64,000 nucleotides of DNA from Tyto alba (GCF_018691265.1 NW_024881313.1:41020512-41084511), one strand, 5' to 3'; shown: positions 12,145 to 57,200, numbered from the stretch's first letter. The notes: a model not told the origin generated them from the sequence alone. Program-made: numbers and translations.

Positions 12145-12537
12145 TCAACGGAGGCATTTAAAAAATGCAGAGCTACCGAGTTCTCCTGTGGAAATGAGGA
12201 GTAAACTCAGCCCCCTTCCCGCATGCGGTGGTGTAGGCTCAGGCAGGCTGAACACTATGGCCACATCGCGATTCTCAGGGGTTTTGCACTGCTTGCTGTC
12301 TGTTGGGACAGCTGGAGGTGAAGGGACATGGGCAGAAGAGAGGTTAACAGAGGAGAGGCAGTTTAGGGGATATGGCTGGGGAAAATACATGGATTTTGAA
12401 GTGTCTAGATGAACATCTAAGGTATGCTGGGTGGCGCGTGGGGCAGGAATATAGAGGAGCTGCAATGGTTGTGCAGCGATTTGGTTAACTAGAGGGCAAT
12501 AGACAGGAGACTTTTTTCTGTTCGTTCTGCTGGACAT
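12145..12537 (-). CDS. Possible exon of an unrecognised minus-strand gene
   Basis: A 130-codon minus-strand frame starts MSSRTNRKKSPVYCPLVNQI and is proline- and serine-rich, with a protein-like composition in otherwise AT-rich DNA. A pyrimidine-rich acceptor-like site lies upstream near 12600. The donor that would link it to the exon at 11.19 kb was not found with confidence, so its 3' boundary is uncertain. I do not recognise the family. With the candidates at 11.1 and 10.9 kb it suggests one gene, which remains inference. Confidence 0.35.
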   Translation of the reverse strand: MSSRTNRKKSPVYCPLVNQIAAQPLQLLYIPAPRATQHTLDVHLDTSKSMYFPQPYPLNCLSSVNLSSAHVPSPPAVPTDSKQCKTPENRDVAIVFSLPEPTPPHAGRGLSLLLISTGELGSSAFFKCLR

Positions 12538-13043
12538 GGTATTTTTAAGGTTTTGAGGTTTTCATAATAGAAATAGATTATTAGATAAACAAAGCTTGGG
12601 AAGAATAAAGGAAAATCAAAGTACTGTCCATGGTTTTTACCTTCATTTTACATTTACCATGCGTGATAAACCGTATTTCAATCTTGTCTAAAACCAGCCG
12701 TTGCAGCATCTCTTAGGCTACTTGGAAAAGAAACTACAAAGTAATACTAATAAAAATATTGTAATCAGTAGGAAGCAAGTAGAGAACTGTAATTAAATGA
12801 TCATGCTTTAGATGGCTTGACAGATTTTCTACAAAGTCATTGTATTAAAGCAATTTTCCATTCTAAGCCCCCAAAACCAAATCGCTTTACTTGTTACTTA
12901 ACAGATGACTTTTGAATGATTATGCAAGCTTTTAGCTAAGCCGGTAATAATGGCATAAGTAACTCCCCTTATCTTACCACTTTCTTTTATTGTCCTTGTT
13001 CTTATCTCTAAATGCTACAGGGGGATGATGATTGCCCATTAAC

Positions 13044-13213
13044 CTTTCGGCCTGCAGAGTCTACAGAAATAACTGGGCTTCATGCTCCATCTTCTAAACA
13101 AAGGTGTAGTAGCTGGAGACCCCAGAGCATCCGCTCGAGCTGCAGATTTTCTATATTTCCTGCCACTTCCTCCATCCCACGTGCATTCTTCAGTCTTACC
13201 TAGACTTTTGGTT
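13044..13213 (-). CDS. Weak candidate exon of the same minus-strand gene
   Basis: The minus strand shows an acceptor TGCTTGCAG and an open frame of about 56 codons containing GKTEECTWDGG and SPATTPLFRRW, ending at AAAG|GTTAATG, a poor donor. Support comes only from the open frame and the acceptor. It may be chance. Confidence 0.2.
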
Positions 13214-13219
13214 CTGCAA

Positions 13220-14340
13220 GCAGGCAGATAAATTTAAGGGAAATTGCAGTTTGACACACACTTACCCTTAGATGACTTCCTTTCTGTCATGTTTTGGTTC
13301 AAGTCCTTTACACAACTGCCGTGAAGATAGCTGTGGCCTGCAGACCACAGTAAGAAATGGAGAAATTCCATCAGCTTAAATCATCCTGGGCATCTTGACG
13401 CTTCTCAGGGAAGAAAATAAGTAGTAAGAACATTTTCAGATATCATTTCAGTCTTACCAAAACAAAACTTTTCTTGGGCTTAGTACTCTGAAAGTTTTAT
13501 TTTAGAACTACATGAACGATATGAAAAATCACAGTGAATAGAAAAGACCAGAAAAACAAGCACTCTGCATGCAGAGAAGCCGTAATTGCTAAAACCTGTA
13601 TCAAACCCATGTTGAATTTAGCGTTAAATTACCACACGGAACTTACGACTTTAAAATTTTCCATAATTTCAAGTCTACCTTGTCCCCTGTTTGCCTTGCT
13701 GTCCAAGTTCATGTTGCCAGAGAATCAGTAAATACGATGGCAAATCACCCAGACTACAACTATTTTCCCCTCATCAATCAAGCTGCTCGCGTCGCCCGTT
13801 TGCTGCTAACCATTAACGAAGCTCACCCGTGCACCCACGCCACGCCACCGCTTTGTTGAAAGCAGAGACACATTTTGGCTCATGGCTCTTGAGAATGGGG
13901 GGGTGACAAGTCCTTGCACCCTCCCGCTGTTCTTGCTTCTAACGCCAGTGAAAAGCGAGGAAACGTGGCGAGACTTCCACGCTGTTTTTCGGGCTGCCAC
14001 TCGGTATCTTTGGATGGTGTCTGGAACTGCACACAAGTGTTTAATTAGGTGATGATTATGAACGCTTCTTAGTAACGCAAGGGACAAACGCTGCTTCTCT
14101 TTGCTGGTTTTAGGATTACTCCAGTGAGAAGCCGCGATGAGCCTTGTCCTGTGCTGGAGGAACTAGCCCACCACGGTTTGGGGCTGTAGTAACCCTGCTC
14201 CCGAAGGCCAGCGGGCGCCTGAGCTGTGGATATTCGGCAGATCTAACCAGTAAGTGAATATTTAAGATGAGTTAGGTCCTACCTATAGATACGTACAGCA
14301 GGTTGGTTAAATATTAACATGGTTGTTAAGGCTGGAGGCT
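13220..14340. other. Non-coding stretch before the DHX30 CpG region
   Basis: No gene seen with confidence. A minus-strand open frame at 13806-14087 ends near a donor-like GG|GTGAGC, but its phase does not fit the neighbouring candidate exon at 13.2 kb. Confidence 0.4.
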
Positions 14341-14659
14341 GCTTAATACGTTGACACATTGATGATGCCCGCGGCGTCCCCTCAGTCGGGCAGCGGGTTT
14401 ATCGCTTCTGAGCCCAGCGGAGCCGGCAGCCGCGGCTCGGGCAGCGCTCCTCGCTGCTGCAGAGCCCCTGCAGAACCCTGCCCTTCCGACCCGGCTGGAC
14501 CCGGGCGAGGCGGCCCGGCCCTGCCGCCCCCACGGGCACCCGTGTCTCCCCAAAAAGCCTCGAGTTCTGGGAAAAGGAGCGGGGAGCCAGGCTCCAGCCG
14601 CTCCCTGCAGGGCCGAGCTGCGGCGGAGGAGGCGGCACAAACGGCGGCCGAGGCCCACC

Positions 14660-15345
14660 GGGAATGGGGAATGGGGAGAGGGGGCTGGGAATGGGGAGCA
14701 GGACTGGGAACGGGCAATGGGAACGGGGAACTGGGAAATGGGAAACTGGGACCAGGAAATGGGAACGGGGAATGGGAAATGGGGAATGGGAAACTGGGAC
14801 TAGGAAATGGGAACAGGGAACGGAAGTGGGGAAAGGGAAATGGGAAACGGGAACAGGGAGTGGAACTGGGGGGTGGGAAACGGGAATGGGAAATGGGGAG
14901 CGGGAATGAGAAATGGGGAATGGGGAATGGGAACAGGGAACGGGGAAGGGGAACGGAAACGGGGAGTGGGAAATGGGGAATGGGAAATAGGGACCGGGAA
15001 ATGGGGAATGGGAAACAGGAAGAGGGAAGAGGGAACAAGAGACAGGGAATGGGAACCAAGGAATGGGAAATAGGAATGCAGAACAGGGAATGGGAAACGG
15101 GGAATAGGACCGGGGAACAGGAAGCGGGAAATGGGGAATGGGAAATGGAGAAAGGGAAACGGGGAACGGGAGTGGGGAATGGGAAACTGGGAATGGGAAA
15201 TGGGAACAGGAAACAGGGACCGTGGAATAGGAATGGGACAGGGGAACGAGAATGGGAAACTGGGAACGGGAACCGGGGAGTAGAGAATGGGAAACTGGGA
15301 ACAGGGACCGGTAAACGGGAAATGGGGACCGGTAAACGGGGAGCG
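14660..15345. repeat. Polypurine minisatellite (GGGAAY-type units)
   Basis: About 690 bp of irregular 5-8 bp units such as GGGAAT, GGGAAC, GGGAAAT and GGGACC. The plus strand is almost entirely G and A, with few C or T. Long open frames run through it on both strands because stop codons are rare in this composition; they are not genes. It lies directly upstream of the DHX30 CpG island. Confidence 0.9.
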
Positions 15346-15499
15346 GCGGCCGCAGCCGCCCCCCCGCCCATTGGCGCAGCCGTTGCCGTGGGAACAGGCC
15401 CCGCCCACGCGCGGCCTCGCACTCTGGCGCCCCTAGGCCGGCGGGGGCGGGAGAGGCGAGCGGGAGGGTTCACATCCGGGGGACGGGGCGGGCAGGCCC

Positions 15500-48405
<32,906 letters not shown>

Positions 48406-48439
48406 GTCATCTCTCTCCATCCTAGAAGATTAATGTTGT

Positions 48440-48880
48440 CTGAATCTCCTGCTGTCGGCTCCGTGCATGGTCACCACGTAGGAAGAACCGGCGCAGCGCC
48501 GCCTGCAATGGACTGGAAGTGCCGATGGACCCTGACGCGAGCTTCGTGGACCCCCACCACCACCTCTTCCTCCTCCTCCTCCTCCTCCTCCTCCTCCGCT
48601 CTTCCCGGCTCAGCCAGGACGCGGCGGCTGCGGGCCGACCCCCGCCCACCCCCACAGGGCCGGAGCTGCTCCCGCCCCGAGAGGAGGACGCGCGGCGGGG
48701 CCCGGGCCTGGATCCGGCGGCTCTGGCGCAGGGTCCTGCTCCTCGGCCCCTTCCCGAGGACGGCCAAGCCCCGCAGGCGCCGGCGGACGCGACGTTCCAC
48801 GCGGGATCCGAGCCCCAGAGCGGGGCCCGGCCGCCCCACAGCGCGAGCGCAGCCGTGGCGTTACCAGTGTGAGATGGGAC
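48440..48880. promoter_or_regulatory. Orphan CpG-rich block with an open frame
   Basis: GC- and CpG-rich sequence begins about 50 bases after the DHX30 cleavage region. It contains a (TCC)n run near 48567-48597. An open plus-strand frame from ATG 48525 to TGA at 48870-48872 encodes PMDPDASFVDPHHH, a leucine run from the TCC repeat and a proline/alanine-rich tail. A minus-strand frame is also open, so composition alone may explain both. I do not recognise a protein. It could be a promoter island, a small gene, or extended 3' UTR of DHX30. Confidence 0.35.
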
Positions 48881-49164
48881 TTGTCCTTCCTAATCTGCCT
48901 GTACTTTTTGTCCTCTTGCGTTGTTACTTTTTTTTATTTTTTTTTTTAAATTTTTTTTTTTATTATTAATTTCTTGTTCTCCCAACGCCAAGGAGGCCGA
49001 ATCCCTGTACCGTGTGCACCACAGGACGTGATTGTAGATGCCAGTCTGCCTGTGAGCGCTTTCTCCTGCGGGCAGCCGGGAGCATTGGCACAAAATTCTT
49101 TGTTTTCTATGAACAGGGACCATATTTCTGTGGAAGGAGGATTGTGACAGGCACGGCATTAACC

Positions 49165-49300
49165 GAGAAATCTGGAGTTTGAACCCCAGCTTTGCCTTGG
49201 ATTCCCTGTCAAATGAAGACAGTGACCTACCTCACAGGGCTGTTGTGAGGCTTCGTTAGTGTTTGTCCGGCGCCAGCCCCGGGCGGGCCAGCTCCAGGTA
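49165..49300 (+). mobile_element. MIR-type SINE fragment
   Basis: AGTTTGAACCCCAGC, then GTCAAATGAAGACAGTGACC and TACCTCACAGGGCTGTTGTG with AGGCTTCGTTAG match the MIR 3' core (TACCTCATAGGGTTGTTGTG AGGATTAA). One of the better-preserved MIR fragments in the window. It lies between the DHX30 and MAP4 ends. Confidence 0.75.
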
Positions 49301-49942
49301 CTGCACCCTCGCTTCGGGGCGCGGCGGCCGCTTTCCCCGCCAGCCCCGCACCCGTTATTTTTATTCACCGTTTCTTACGCTCTTTGTAAATCTGAAATGG
49401 GGGGCGGGCAGGGGCAGAAAGCCCCGGGCTGAGCGCGGCTGCGAGGCTGGAATTGCTGCTGGTGAAGGGCTGCGTGCCCCGGCCCCCGCGGGGCCATGCT
49501 CTGCTTCTCCCCCCCGTGCTCTCTACTGAGATTTAATTTCCTCGTCACGGGCTTTACTGGGGGGGAGCTGCACCCTCTGCCCTGGGAGCTGATGGGGCGG
49601 GGGTGTGCGGGAGCCCCACGGCTCCAGAGAGCACCGGGGCTGGGGGCCGGGAGCTGGGGGGCCAGCGGAGTCCCGCGGCCTGGGGTCACGCAGAGGTTTT
49701 CATCTTCATTTCACTTGCTTGAGGTTGTCACTATTATTTGACCAGTGTTTGTTTCTTTTGGCCTGTATAATGGGCAGTATGGTTTTCCCTTCCAGCAGGT
49801 TTAAAAAAAAAAAAAAAAAAAAGCCAAAAAAAAAAAAAAAAAGACTAAGCTATTGTCTAAATGGTTCAGAACTAGTGTGATATTGGGATACTTCAGTGGC
49901 TGTTATGTGATACTGGATCTTTTTACAACATAGATTAAAGAC

Positions 49943-49948
49943 AATAAA
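49943..49948 (+). terminator. Candidate distal poly(A) signal, plus strand
   Basis: AATAAA in an AT-rich 3'-UTR-like stretch (49850-49960), followed by GTAACTGCCTCTGTCCTC. It would end either a longer DHX30 transcript or a transcript starting in the 48.5-kb CpG-rich block. Confidence 0.4.
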
Positions 49949-50094
49949 AAGGGATAGAGTAGTAACTGCCTCTGTCCTCTTCATTCTTTTATTTCTATTT
50001 TTTTTTTTTTTAATAGCTGAGCAACAGTTGAAGCTTCTTGGTGTGGTGGCAGGGAGGGGAGAGCTGCTGGCGTGCGCCTGAGTGGCGGGGCTGC

Positions 50095-50245
50095 CCCGGG
50101 ATGGGGGGCTCTGCCCCGGGACTGGGGGGTTCTGACCCAGTTTGGGGGTTCTGACCCAGTTTGGGGGCTCTGACCCAGCTTGGGGGGTTCACCCCAGATT
50201 GAGGGGTTTGACCCCAGATGGGGGGGGCTGTGACCCGGGCTGTGG
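50095..50245. repeat. ~20-bp G-rich tandem repeat
   Basis: Six to seven degenerate copies of GGGGGTTCTGACCCAGTTT-type units. The array is G-rich on the plus strand and lies between the DHX30 and MAP4 poly(A) sites. Confidence 0.8.
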
Positions 50246-50769
50246 CTGCAGCGGGCAGAAGGCGCGTTGGGGGGTGCAGCTGCAGGGAAGGGGGGAAAAG
50301 ACTCGGCGGGGGAGTGGGAGGATCTTGGGGTGTCACAGGGGTCCCCGGGGCTCGGCAGCTGCCAGGGCATGGCCTTGGGGGGGGGGGGGGGTGTTTGGGG
50401 GGGCGGGACAGGAGCTGAGGCAAACCCCCGCTGCAGGGTAGAAAACAGCTCTGCTTGTGGGGAGAACGGGTGGGGGCCCTGGGGGTCACCCCCTCAGGCA
50501 CAGCCACGGCTGGGAGGAGGAACACACCCCCCACACACACCCCCCCGGTGCCACCGGCACGGGGTGAGTGTCCTGGGGGGTGGTGGCAGGTCCCTGGTGC
50601 CAGCCCAGCACCCCGCTCCCCTTGGAGCCCGGGATGGGGGAATTTCCCAGGATCAGACCCCACCATCCCCCCCCCCCCCCTTCTTTCTGCTGTCCTCTGG
50701 CCCCAGTAGGACAAGGAGGGGGGGCGGTCCCCAGCCCTCCCCCCCCAAAAAACTCACACCCACACTGAG

Positions 50770-53700
50770 GAGGAACATCTAGAAGCTTTATTTCAACCCT
50801 TTTACAATAGTAAGAATCACAACATCAAGTCAGGAAATGTTGCTAAGGAGACGACAGCCTTACAGCCCCTCGCGGGGGGGGCGAGACAGAAAGGCAGAAG
50901 CAAAAAACCAGAATGAAGTGACTGGGAGGCAGGAGGGGCTCTGCCCCCCCCCCCCCCCCCCCGCCCCAGCTGTTGTCTCAGGCCTTACAGCCCCCAACCC
51001 CCCCCCCCCCGGTACCACCCTGTCACTCGCCCCGGCGCCGGCTGCACCCCCTCCTGGGGCAGCACCCCCTCCTGGGGCAGCACCCCCTCCTCAGGCAGCA
51101 CCCCCTCCTGGGGCAGCACCCCCTCCTGGGGCAGCACCCCCCTCCTGGGGCAGCACCCCCTCCTCAGGCAGCACCCCCCTCCTGGGGCAGCACCCCCTCC
51201 TGGGGCAGCACCCCCTCCTGGGGCAGCACCCCCTCCTGGGGCAGCACCCTGCGCCGGGGCCAACGCCGACTCAGCCTGGGACACGAAATAATAACACTAC
51301 GTCACACGTAGAGCCCCCTTCACGCCCTGCTGGCCCCTCGTGCCACCCTGGGGAGGGAAACAGCGTCAGCCCCCACCTTGCGGGTGGGGAAACTGAGGCA
51401 GAGTGGGTAAACGCCCCCCTCCTTGGGCCAACACCCCCCCCCCCCCCCCCCCAGGTCACTCGTACCCGCGGTACGGGGTAAGCGAAGCTGCAGGCGCTGG
51501 GGTGGGACGGGCACAGCGGGGGCAGGAGGGGAATCCCGCGTCCGAGCTCTTCCGCCACACCAGCGCGTGGCCAGCGGGACGCGAGGGGCGGGCGAAGGCG
51601 ACCGCTTGCTCTTGCTGGATTTGGGGGTGGTGAAGAGGGGGCAAAGCCAGCGCCCGCCTCCTGCTTCCTCGGCCTTTCGAGGGGACAGCACTGGGCTGGG
51701 AGGGCGCAGGAGCCCCCACGTCGCCGCCAGCAAGCGCCGGTCGCGGGCCGCAAAAACTAGAAATTCTGCCTAAACGACCCGGACAGCCGAGGGGCCTAGA
51801 GCCCCGCTCGCACAGCGACACTACGCGGGGGACGACAGCGCGGGCCAGCAGAGCAAACTACATTCAGTTTGCGGCCAGGGCTCCGACGCAAGGGGAGGCG
51901 TTCGCTGGGGGCAGCAGCAAAGCCGCCGCCGCTCCCGTGGCCTCAAGCCCACAACCTTGGTTACGTGAATGTACTCGAACAGTAGAAAAAGCCCCCAAGT
52001 AACCGTGTGTGCCACTGCTACTGCGGGGAGACGCCGGGCTCCAGCAGCCCGGACACAGTGGAGCAGCCGGGGCCGTGGGGCAGCCTCGTGCCTGCCAGAG
52101 CCCCGGGGGGGGGATGGAGCCCCCGACACCCCCCGGCCCTTCCCGCAGCCCACTCGGCTTTCTCAGCCCTTCAGCGGCTCCGACACCTCCGAGCCAACGC
52201 TCAACCCCGACCACGAGCCCAGGAAAGGGCTTTGCTGAGCAGCTCGCCCGAGGCTGCCCACGCTCCCGCCGTGCCCCAGCCCACGGCTTCCCCCAAACCA
52301 GCGCGCTGCCCCGGCCCCCCGGCCCCCCTCACTGCCTGCCCTGCCAGCGGAGTCACACAGAGCAAAGCCAGGCCCCACCAGCGGCATCACAGGACGGGAC
52401 CGTGTACATTCACGTTGCACCTAACTCAGACCACGACTTTTTTTTTTTTTTTCACCCCCCCCCACAGGAATTTGCAACCTCAACGCTCAGATCCAGCCAA
52501 CAGCCAGCACAGCCCCCAGCCCCGCTCTGCGCGGGCGCTCGGCCGGCCAGCAGCTTCTCCACAGACCTCAGCGAAGGTCTCGGCACTAACCCGCTCACTC
52601 CCAGCTCTCCAGATAGGAAACTAAAGTCATTTTCACCACACACGGATCTTTCCCCAGGCTAGCGATATGTACAGCTGTTTCCTTGACATAAAATTAAAAA
52701 AAAAAAAAAAAAAAAAGAATCCTCAATAAAACCAAAGCTGTCCTAGAAAAACCACACCGAACTAGTGTATCTGGATTTAGTTTGTCAGCGAAACACAGGC
52801 ACAACAAGTGTTAGAGAAAGTGGCACAGAAGCACAGGTCGGCCGCGCCGCGGGGCAGTCGGGAAGGTTTGTGCATGTTCAGTCGGGCCGGGACGCAGCCG
52901 CACGCAGACGTGAAAGCCTTATCCGAGACTGCCGGGCAGTCAAGAAACCAGATAAAAGCAATGCAGGGGGAGAAGGTGGCGTTCCTGTCCCTTTGCAGGG
53001 TGTTACAGGTTTGCTTGCCTGGGGTTTTGTTCGTTTGTTTGTTTGTTTTTTTGCAATCTCAGCAGATAAAGTGCAATGTTGCCACTTGCTTCCCTCCTGC
53101 AGCACCTGAACCCAGAGCAGGACCCGGCTGCCTCCCCTCTCCCGCCCCGGGCAGAGCAGCCAGAGGAACGCGACATTCCAGCCTCCACCTCCTCTTTGCT
53201 TCACCAACAACCACCTCCGACCCCCCGGCTCCCCGTGCGCCCCCGGGGGGGCCCAGGACCCTCTCGGAGCTCCTGCCCGAGCCCGGTGCAGGGCCAGGGC
53301 CTTGCTCGGGGACGCTCAGCTCTGCCTCCTCCCGCCGAGGGCATCAGCCCACTCGCCTCTCCAGCCCCTCGCCACCAAACTTCCCCTCGATTCAAGTGTT
53401 GGAAAAAAAAAAAAAAAAACCAAACAACAAAACAACAACAACAACAACAACAAAAAAAACCCTCGACAACAACAAACCAACCAAAAGCAAACCCAAGGTT
53501 GACAAGATCAAGCTGGTGTTTAGAATTTAGCGGTAAGAAGGAAGCTCAGCGAAGGGGCAGTGATATATACCGGGGGCAGCATGCGGGGAGGGGGAGCGGC
53601 TGGAGGGGTTCGGGCATCGGCCCGGCGCCCGGGAGGACGGAGGGGCCCGAGCCCCCGCCCAGCCCCAGCCCCTCTCCCCCCGGTGCTGGGAGCGAGGGGG

Positions 53701-54225
53701 GGGCCCGGGCTGGCCGCTCACCCCGGCCGGGGGTTAGAGGGCAGGGGCCGGGAGGGAGAGGTGGGGAGGAGGAGGAAGAGGAGGAAGAGGAAGGGAAGCA
53801 CTGGGAGTTGTCTGGGGTATATATAACCGCCCCTTTCAGGTGCAAATCTGCATTGCTTATTTAAATTTGTATTTCAGAGGAAAAAGCACTTATGAAACTA
53901 GCAGACGACTTTGATGCAAACTAGTACATTTTAATGCCATTTTATTAGAAATCATGCAAACTTTAATATAAAAAATACAAGTGCAATAAGAATCTTTGTG
54001 TGTAAATACAGATTCCGGGTTATCTCGTGTCATTGTCGGCTTCCCAAGGAACTTTCCCCACAAGCATGAGAAGCTGCAGGCTTCCCTCTGTCCCCTCCTT
54101 GACCAGCCCCCCCGCAGCACGCGCCTGGTTCAGGTCACTTTGATCCCAGTGTTTTGTTATTCGGCTTCCCCCCCCACCCCAACCCCGGTTTTTGCTTTAA
54201 ATTAGTTTGACGACCCAAGAACGCG

Positions 54226-54261
<36 letters not shown>

Positions 54262-57200
54262 TTTACATTTCGTTTCTTTAGTGTCATTCGCAACAGGAAA
54301 ACGAGGAGCTCACGCCTCACCCAGCAGGTAAAAATCTCCTTCCCAGTCTGAGCTGCCCCTCGCCGGCATCGGGAACCGGCCTCCCCTGCCCCAGCCCTTC
54401 TCTGCCCGCGGCGTCCCCCCCCCCGGCCCCACTCAGCCTGACGGAGCCGTGTCCCCCCCCCGACACCTCCGGCACCGCACACGCACACCACAGCCCCTTC
54501 TGCCTCAGCACTCACCGCCTGCCTCAACCTGCAACTCCACGCGAGAGCAGCCTCCTGCCTCCTCCCCCCCCCAGGCCCTGGCTGGAAAAATCCGAATCCC
54601 AGGGCTTTGGCGGGGCAAGTTAATAAATAAACTGACTTTGCCTTAATGCGCAGCAGGTCCTAGGAACCCTCCCGGGCTGGCGGTTTGGCCCTGCAGGAGG
54701 TTTTACGAGCATCGATGCAACACGTCTCGTTGCAGTCAACACAGGCTTCATCTGATCTGTTACAGCAAATTTTCCTTTAACACATTCTTGTGCCTTTCAT
54801 TTCAGACATGGCTTAAATCCCACGAATTTGCTCCATCGTTTTAAAATATTAAAACAAAAAACAAAAAAAACCTAATCAAAAAAACAAACAAACAAACAAA
54901 CAAACCCAAAACAAAAACAAAACGACAAAAAAGTTACAATTGCTGGATATGTCAGTAAGAAGCCAGCACTGCAGCAGCGGTTAATGTCTCTACTCGCCTA
55001 CGGTTAGGAAAGAGAAAAGGAAACTTAGCATGGGTTTGGGGCACGATAAATCATCAACACATCGTCACAAAGAATAAAAGGTTAAAGTCAACAGTTAAAA
55101 CAGCCTAACGTGTGTGTAATACCTATCGTCATCAAACAGGATCAGCAGAAACTGAAGCAGCCAGGAGGAAGAGGTTGGGGTTTTGGTGTTGGTTTTTGGG
55201 TTTTTTTTTTTTTTTTTTTTCCAGAAAAAAAAAAAAAAAAAAAAAAAGACGGAAAGCAAGATCACAGCTTATCCCTGTTAACTCCGGCCTGGCTCCAGCC
55301 CCCGCAGTGCGGGCGGGCTCCTGCCCGGCCCAGGGCCCGTCCCCCCCCCGAAGGCGCTGGCCGCCCACCCCCGGTGCCCCCCCCGAAGCGCAGAGGGGTG
55401 AAGCGGAGGTGGGGAGGGGTGAGGCTGCCCAGAGGGGGGGAGCACCAGAGCCCGGCGTGCCGGGGGGGGGGCCACGGGGAGCCGGCAGCCCCCCGGCCCA
55501 GCGACGGGCAGGCGCCGGGTTAAGAGAGCCAAGCTGTGTCAGGCTGGGGAGCACGGGGGGGGGGGGGCGGGGGGGGTCACAAGCCTTGCTGAGAAAGCGC
55601 TGCGAGGGGAGCTGGCTGTTGCAGCGGTGACAAGGAGGCGACTGAGCCCCGGCTCTGGCTGATGGATGTGCCACGCCGGGGGGAGGAGGTGCTGCTGGAG
55701 AGGTGGGGGGGTTTGGAGACGACGCTTTCCGCTCCGTGGTCCGTCGGAGCCTTGGCCCGCTCCCGGAACGTCAGCTTGGGAGGTTCAATCTGCAGCGACA
55801 CAAGGGCAGGGGAGGAGGGGAAGGGCAGGAGGAGGAGAGAGGGGACAGGAAGACGATACCATAATGTCATCATTAGATGCCTGGAAAATAAAAGGCAATT
55901 TTCTGAATTAACAAAAAAGGCAAGAACACCCTGCAGCCGTCGCTACAAACAGTTCAACGCTCCCGTCACCCGGCCCTGCCGCAGTGCTCCCCCCCCCCCG
56001 GCCCACCCGGCGCGGAGCCGTGAGAGGAGCCGCCGGCACTTACTTGTTTCTTGTATCTGAGTCTCGAAGCTCTGAATTCCCCTCTGGTCGGCACCGCTCG
56101 GGGCAGCGGGCGCTGCTGGCCCCACGCCGTGCTCCCGCCCGGCGCCGCCTGCCTGGGCCGCTGCCACCTCCCCGTTCTGGGGGGGCGGCGGGAGCTGCCC
56201 TGGCTCCGCGCTCCCCTCCGCCTGCAGTGAGACAACGGGGGGGGGGGGGGACAGGGACGAGTCAGTAGGAGCTGGGGGTGCGGGGTTTGGGGGGGGGGGG
56301 GGGTGGAGGGAGGGTTCCCGGGGTCCCCTCCGCCCTCCCCGCCTGCCCAGACCCGCGCAGGGACGGGGGGGGGGGGGGGGGGGAAGCGGCCCCCTCCGCT
56401 CCCCGGCACACTGCCGTCCTGGCCGGCTTCCCAGTCCCCGCGTCCCCGAGCGCGGGGTCCAGAGCATGGCACCCACGGCCCGGGGCTCGGCACCCACGGC
56501 CCGGGGCTCAGCACCCAGGGCTCGGCACCCACGGCCCGGGGCTCGGCACCCACGGCCCGGGGCTCAGCACCCAGGGCTCGGCACCCACGGCCCGGGGCTC
56601 GGCACCCACGGCCCGGGGCTCGGCACCCACGGCCCGGGGCTCAGCACCCAGGGCTCGGCACCCACGGCCCGGGGCTCGGCACCCACGGCCCGGGGCTCAG
56701 CACCCAGGGCTCGGCACCCACGGCCCGGGGCTCGGCACCCAGGGCTCGGCACCCACGGCCCGGGGCTCAGCACCCGCAGCTCAGCACCCACGGCCCAGAG
56801 CTCAGCACCCGCAGCCCGGGGCTCCACCCACGGCCCAGGGCTCAGCACCCACGGCCCGGGGCTCAGCACCCAGGGCTCGGCACCCACGGCCCGGGGCTCA
56901 GCACCCACGGCCCGGGGCTCGGCACCTGGGGCTCAGCACCCATGGCCCGGGGCTCGGCACCTGGGGCTCAGCACCCGGGGCTCGGCACCCACAGCCCGGG
57001 GCTCAGCATCCAGGGCTCGGCACCCGCGGCCCGAGGCTCAGCACCCGCGGCCCGGGGCTCAGCACCCACGGCTCAGGGCTTGGCACCCGCAGCCTGGAGC
57101 TCAGCACCCAGAGCTCAGCACCCAGGGCTCGGCACCCATGGCCCGGGGCTCAGCACCCGCAGCCCAGGGCTCGGCACCCGGAGCTCAGCACCCGCGGCCC

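Larger units (their letters stand above)
50770..55576 (-). other. MAP4: Probable MAP4 3' UTR
   Basis: Downstream of the QGL-terminus stop (55577-55579) no further minus-strand exon is recognised. AT-rich, UTR-like blocks (53820-54020, 54650-55140) alternate with C- and G-rich repeats. Poly(A) signals are at about 53940 and 50787. A continuous UTR of up to 4.8 kb is inferred, not shown. Long open frames here come from GC-rich repeats. A MIR-like stretch (GGGGAAACTGAGGCAGAG near 51387) lies inside. Confidence 0.5.

Noticed and set aside
51046..51248. Regular repeats considered as a CRISPR array
   Set aside because: The units are contiguous 18-mers with no spacers, and the DNA is from a vertebrate.
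52007..52662. Open frames of more than 200 codons at 52.0-52.7 kb
   Set aside because: Pro/Ala-rich translations in two overlapping frames indicate GC-rich composition. The stretch lies in the presumed MAP4 3' UTR on the opposite strand.
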